From positions 1 through 13,598 of the forward strand of contig JAJRQX010000082.1 in NCBI GenBank assembly GCA_024280065.1: a stretch of DNA of 13,598 bases, given 5' to 3'. Numbering within the stretch: position 1 is the first letter of the stretch; each line of letters starts with the position of its first letter. This stretch comes from Aquificota bacterium (GTDB lineage Bacteria > Aquificota > Aquificia > Aquificales > Aquificaceae). The notes beneath the pieces were generated by a model, which saw only the letters and a program-made list of their open reading frames with translations, was not told the DNA's origin and made no database searches. The position numbers and the translations under genes are program-made. This document shows positions 11,699-13,598 of the stretch, one piece after another.

Positions 11699-11704
11699 TA
11701 AGCC
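11694..11704 (+). promoter_or_regulatory. Possible -10 box upstream of the gamma-CA gene
   Basis: CATAAT at 11694-11699, overlapping the preceding stop codon, ends 5 nt before the ATG at 11705. No Shine-Dalgarno sequence is present. Read-through from the upstream genes is equally plausible. Confidence 0.3.
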
Positions 11705-12250
11705 ATGGCCGTGATAAAACCCTACAGAGGTGTGTTTCCGAAGATACACCCAACCGTCTACCTATCCGAGAATGTCTATGTTATAGGCGACGTTGAGATA
11801 GGTGAGGACTCTTCCGTCTGGTTCGGTTCCGTAATAAGGGGGGATGTCAACTATATAAGGATAGGGAGGAGAACGAACATACAGGACAACTCGGTGGTCC
11901 ACGTCACCCACGAGACCCACCCGACCGTAGTGGGGGACAACGTGACCGTTGGACACAGGGTTATACTCCACGGCTGTACCTTAGGGAACAACATACTCGT
12001 TGGCATGGGAGCGGTTATCATGGACGGTGTTGAGATAGAGGACTACGTGATCGTGGGAGCCGGAGCCCTGATACCACCAGGCAAGAAGATACCCTCGGGC
12101 GTCCTCGTCATAGGAGTCCCGGCAAAGGTCGTGAGAGACCTCAAACCCGAAGAGATAAAGCTCATAGAGGAGTCCGCGGAGAACTACGTGAGGTACAAGA
12201 ACGAGTACCTAAGCTCCCAGCATCACCGCTCCTGTAACCATAAGGACTGA
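11705..12250 (+). CDS. Gamma-class carbonic anhydrase homologue (left-handed beta-helix)
   Basis: A 181-aa hexapeptide-repeat protein of the gamma-carbonic anhydrase/YrdA family, expected to form a trimer with zinc (or iron) at subunit interfaces and perhaps hydrate CO2. Three metal ligands are present: H66 (SVVHVTH), H84 (VTVGHRV) and H89 (ILHGC). The H84/H89 spacing equals that of the Methanosarcina Cam enzyme (H117/H122). R45 and D47 (IRGD) and Q60-D61 match conserved active-site residues; the Cam proton-shuttle loop with its glutamates is absent, as in most bacterial homologues. Hexapeptide repeats run from about 14 to 140, followed by the helix LKPEEIKLIEESAENYVRYK. The last 13 residues (SSQHHRSCNHKD tail) are encoded opposite the end of the EamA gene and look non-conserved. 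Activity cannot be judged from sequence. Confidence 0.9.
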   Translation: MAVIKPYRGVFPKIHPTVYLSENVYVIGDVEIGEDSSVWFGSVIRGDVNYIRIGRRTNIQDNSVVHVTHETHPTVVGDNVTVGHRVILHGCTLGNNILVGMGAVIMDGVEIEDYVIVGAGALIPPGKKIPSGVLVIGVPAKVVRDLKPEEIKLIEESAENYVRYKNEYLSSQHHRSCNHKD

Positions 12251-13039
12251 ACCCAGAAAGCTACCCTTTCTTATCCTCTCCCCGAAGAAGACCTTCCCGT
12301 ACAGAACGTCAAGTATTATGGCTACCCGCTCAACCGAGGCGACGTAGGAGGCGTATGTGTACACCATGGCCCAGCTGTAGGTGACCATGCCTAAGGAAAA
12401 GAGGACACCCATCGGAAGGTTCAGGGGGTTCATGTAGTTCTCCTTCCTGAGGAGCTCCTTAAAGCCCACAAGAGGTATAAGACCCAGGGTCATAGCGACG
12501 CAGTAATACCAGGAGAAGAAGAAGGGGTTACTCTCCACTATAACGAACTTACCGAGGACCACGTTAAAGCCAAAGAGCAGAGCTGAGAGTATCATGTACA
12601 GACTCCCCCTGTTAGCCCTGAAGAAAGACCCCGGAGACCCTCCCGTGATCATGAAGGACCCGACCAGTATGAGGGTTATACCTAACCACCCTTTCAGATC
12701 TATGAACTCACCGAGCAGGGGTATTCCGAAGAGGGCGGAGAACATGGGCATGAAGGCGAAGAAGGGAACGCCCAGGGAAAGGGGAGCGAGCTTTATACCC
12801 TTTATGAAGAGGACGGAGGCCACCACCTCAAGGGGTAGCCAGATGAAGGTGGTCCAGAGGACCGTGAGGTTAAGGTCCCAGTAAGCTCCCCCGAGGGGTG
12901 TAAGTATCAGAGCACCAACAGGGAACCTTATCCAGAGGACGAAGTTCTCACCGTAACCCTTAAGAAGACTCTTCTTGTTGAACACGTCGTTTGTGGCCCA
13001 GAAGAGGGCGGAGGCGAGGGCGAGGAGTATACCTAACAT
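12209..13039 (-). CDS. EamA/DMT-superfamily transporter
   Basis: A 276-aa integral membrane protein with about ten hydrophobic helices arranged as two EamA repeats (about 2-133 and 146-275), the layout of drug/metabolite transporters. It begins MLGILLALASALFWATNDVFNKK, typical of the family. The segments SLGVPFFAFMPMFSALFGIPLLGE and VERVAIILDVLYGKVFFGE are the matching P-x3-F-like helices of repeats one and two. The substrate cannot be predicted. The ATG at 13039 overlaps the end of pyrE by 7 bp without a clear ribosome binding site, so translation is probably coupled to pyrE. Cotranscription with a pyrimidine gene hints at, but does not establish, a metabolite link. The 3' end overlaps the convergent gamma-CA gene by 42 bp. 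Confidence 0.88.
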   Translation of the reverse strand: MLGILLALASALFWATNDVFNKKSLLKGYGENFVLWIRFPVGALILTPLGGAYWDLNLTVLWTTFIWLPLEVVASVLFIKGIKLAPLSLGVPFFAFMPMFSALFGIPLLGEFIDLKGWLGITLILVGSFMITGGSPGSFFRANRGSLYMILSALLFGFNVVLGKFVIVESNPFFFSWYYCVAMTLGLIPLVGFKELLRKENYMNPLNLPMGVLFSLGMVTYSWAMVYTYASYVASVERVAIILDVLYGKVFFGERIRKGSFLGSVLMVTGAVMLGA

Positions 13040-13581
13040 TGAAGGAGTTCTGATAGCTTGAACAGAGAGAAGAGCCTGACACCTTCCCTCTCCAGGGTCT
13101 CCCTGCCACCCTCCTCCCTGTCAACTACGGAGAAGACACCTACAACCTCAAGCCCCGCGGACCTGCATGCCTTGACAGCCTTTAAGGAAGATCCTCCTGT
13201 AGTTATCACATCCTCAACTACAGCCACCCTCTCCCCCTCCTTAAATAAACCCTCCACCTGCCTGCGTGTTCCGTGGTCCTTGGGCTCCTTCCTCACCACT
13301 ATAGGTCTTATGGGTTCACCCTCCTGAAGGGAAACGAAGGAAACCGCGTAGGCTATAGGGTCAGCCCCGAGGGTTAGACCCCCGACGAGGTCTGGTCTGA
13401 ACTCTTTTATCATACTGAACATGAGCTTGCCCACAAGATAGTTCCCTTCAGGGTCAAAGGTTACCGTCTTCAGGTCCACGTAAAACCTGCTCATCTTTCC
13501 CGAAGCCAGCCTGAATACGGGTTTTTCCGCAACCTTCAAAGCCCTCTCCCTTATCATCCGCTTAAGCTTTTCCTTTTCCAT
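13033..13581 (-). CDS. pyrE: Orotate phosphoribosyltransferase
   Basis: Joins orotate to PRPP to give orotidine 5'-monophosphate, the fifth step of pyrimidine synthesis. The 182-aa length is slightly short but normal for thermophile enzymes. The type I phosphoribosyltransferase fold is clear: LASGKMSRFYVDLK (25-38, orotate-binding N-terminal part), GGLTLGADPIAYAVS (67-81), the flexible catalytic loop RKEPKDHGT (97-105) and the PRPP motif VVEDVITTGGSS (121-132). The ATG at 13581 begins MEKEKLKRMI. A TAAAAT box at 13595-13590 ends 8 nt before it with no Shine-Dalgarno sequence. It is the first gene of a two-gene unit with the EamA transporter. Confidence 0.95.
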   Translation of the reverse strand: MEKEKLKRMIRERALKVAEKPVFRLASGKMSRFYVDLKTVTFDPEGNYLVGKLMFSMIKEFRPDLVGGLTLGADPIAYAVSFVSLQEGEPIRPIVVRKEPKDHGTRRQVEGLFKEGERVAVVEDVITTGGSSLKAVKACRSAGLEVVGVFSVVDREEGGRETLEREGVRLFSLFKLSELLQC

Positions 13582-13595
13582 AGGCTAATATTTTA
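13582..13595 (-). promoter_or_regulatory. Possible -10 box of pyrE
   Basis: Reading minus, TAAAAT at 13595-13590 is followed by 8 nt and the ATG at 13581. The -35 region is outside the window. There is no Shine-Dalgarno sequence. Confidence 0.4.
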
Positions 13596-13598
13596 AGG

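Overview
This 13.6 kb window looks like ordinary, very compact chromosome from a thermophilic member of the Aquificales, probably Aquificaceae (Hydrogenobacter/Thermocrinis/Aquifex group). That rests on memory, not a search: the TadA and LepA proteins read very close to their Aquifex aeolicus counterparts. It also fits the heavy use of AGG (Arg) and ATA (Ile) codons, almost no intergenic DNA, and frequent gene overlaps. I see no insertion sequence, CRISPR array, tRNA, rRNA, phage gene or intrinsic terminator.

Layout. (a) At 1-697 (minus) lies an unrecognised 224-aa protein followed by the first codons of a further gene. (b) At 718-1444 (plus) tadA (tRNA adenosine deaminase) overlaps a DUF503/YlxP gene. 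(c) At 3433-1434 (minus) a run of five genes starts with dcd (dCTP deaminase). It continues with a LytM-like lipoprotein that has lost its zinc ligands, a small exported cysteine-rich protein, a zinc-ribbon-like protein and a DUF458/YkuK protein. (d) At 3455-4513 (plus) a 41-codon reading frame precedes a ketopantoate reductase. (e) At 7530-4490 (minus) lie lepA (EF4), a membrane-anchored M23 endopeptidase and a bactofilin, the last two forming a cell-shape pair. (f) At 7595-8934 (plus) a heavy-metal operon encodes a MerT-like membrane protein, an outer-membrane beta-barrel and a MerP-like exported CxxC protein. (g) At 9035-12250 (plus) lie a PsiE-family membrane protein, a 623-aa von Willebrand A-domain protein, a two-helix membrane protein and a gamma-carbonic anhydrase homologue. 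(h) At 13581-12209 (minus) lie pyrE and an EamA transporter.

The most interesting region is 7531-8934. Its promoter has a 20-bp dyad inside a 19-bp spacer between TTGCCT and TAGATT, the architecture of MerR-family promoters. The dyad arms (CCTTCC/GGAAGG) match the CueR/HmrR copper-type operator rather than the merO type. The operon nevertheless encodes MerT-like and MerP-like proteins plus an outer-membrane barrel, with no reductase, P-type ATPase or MerR-type regulator in view. This is my best candidate for an undescribed three-part metal-handling system spanning outer membrane, periplasm and inner membrane.

A second, window-wide pattern is that nearly every gene likely to head a transcript has a -10-like hexamer ending only 5 to 12 nt before its ATG. 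Several operon-internal genes instead have good Shine-Dalgarno sequences. This suggests leaderless or near-leaderless mRNAs. At two divergent junctions of only 20 and 21 bp, the opposing -10 boxes overlap.
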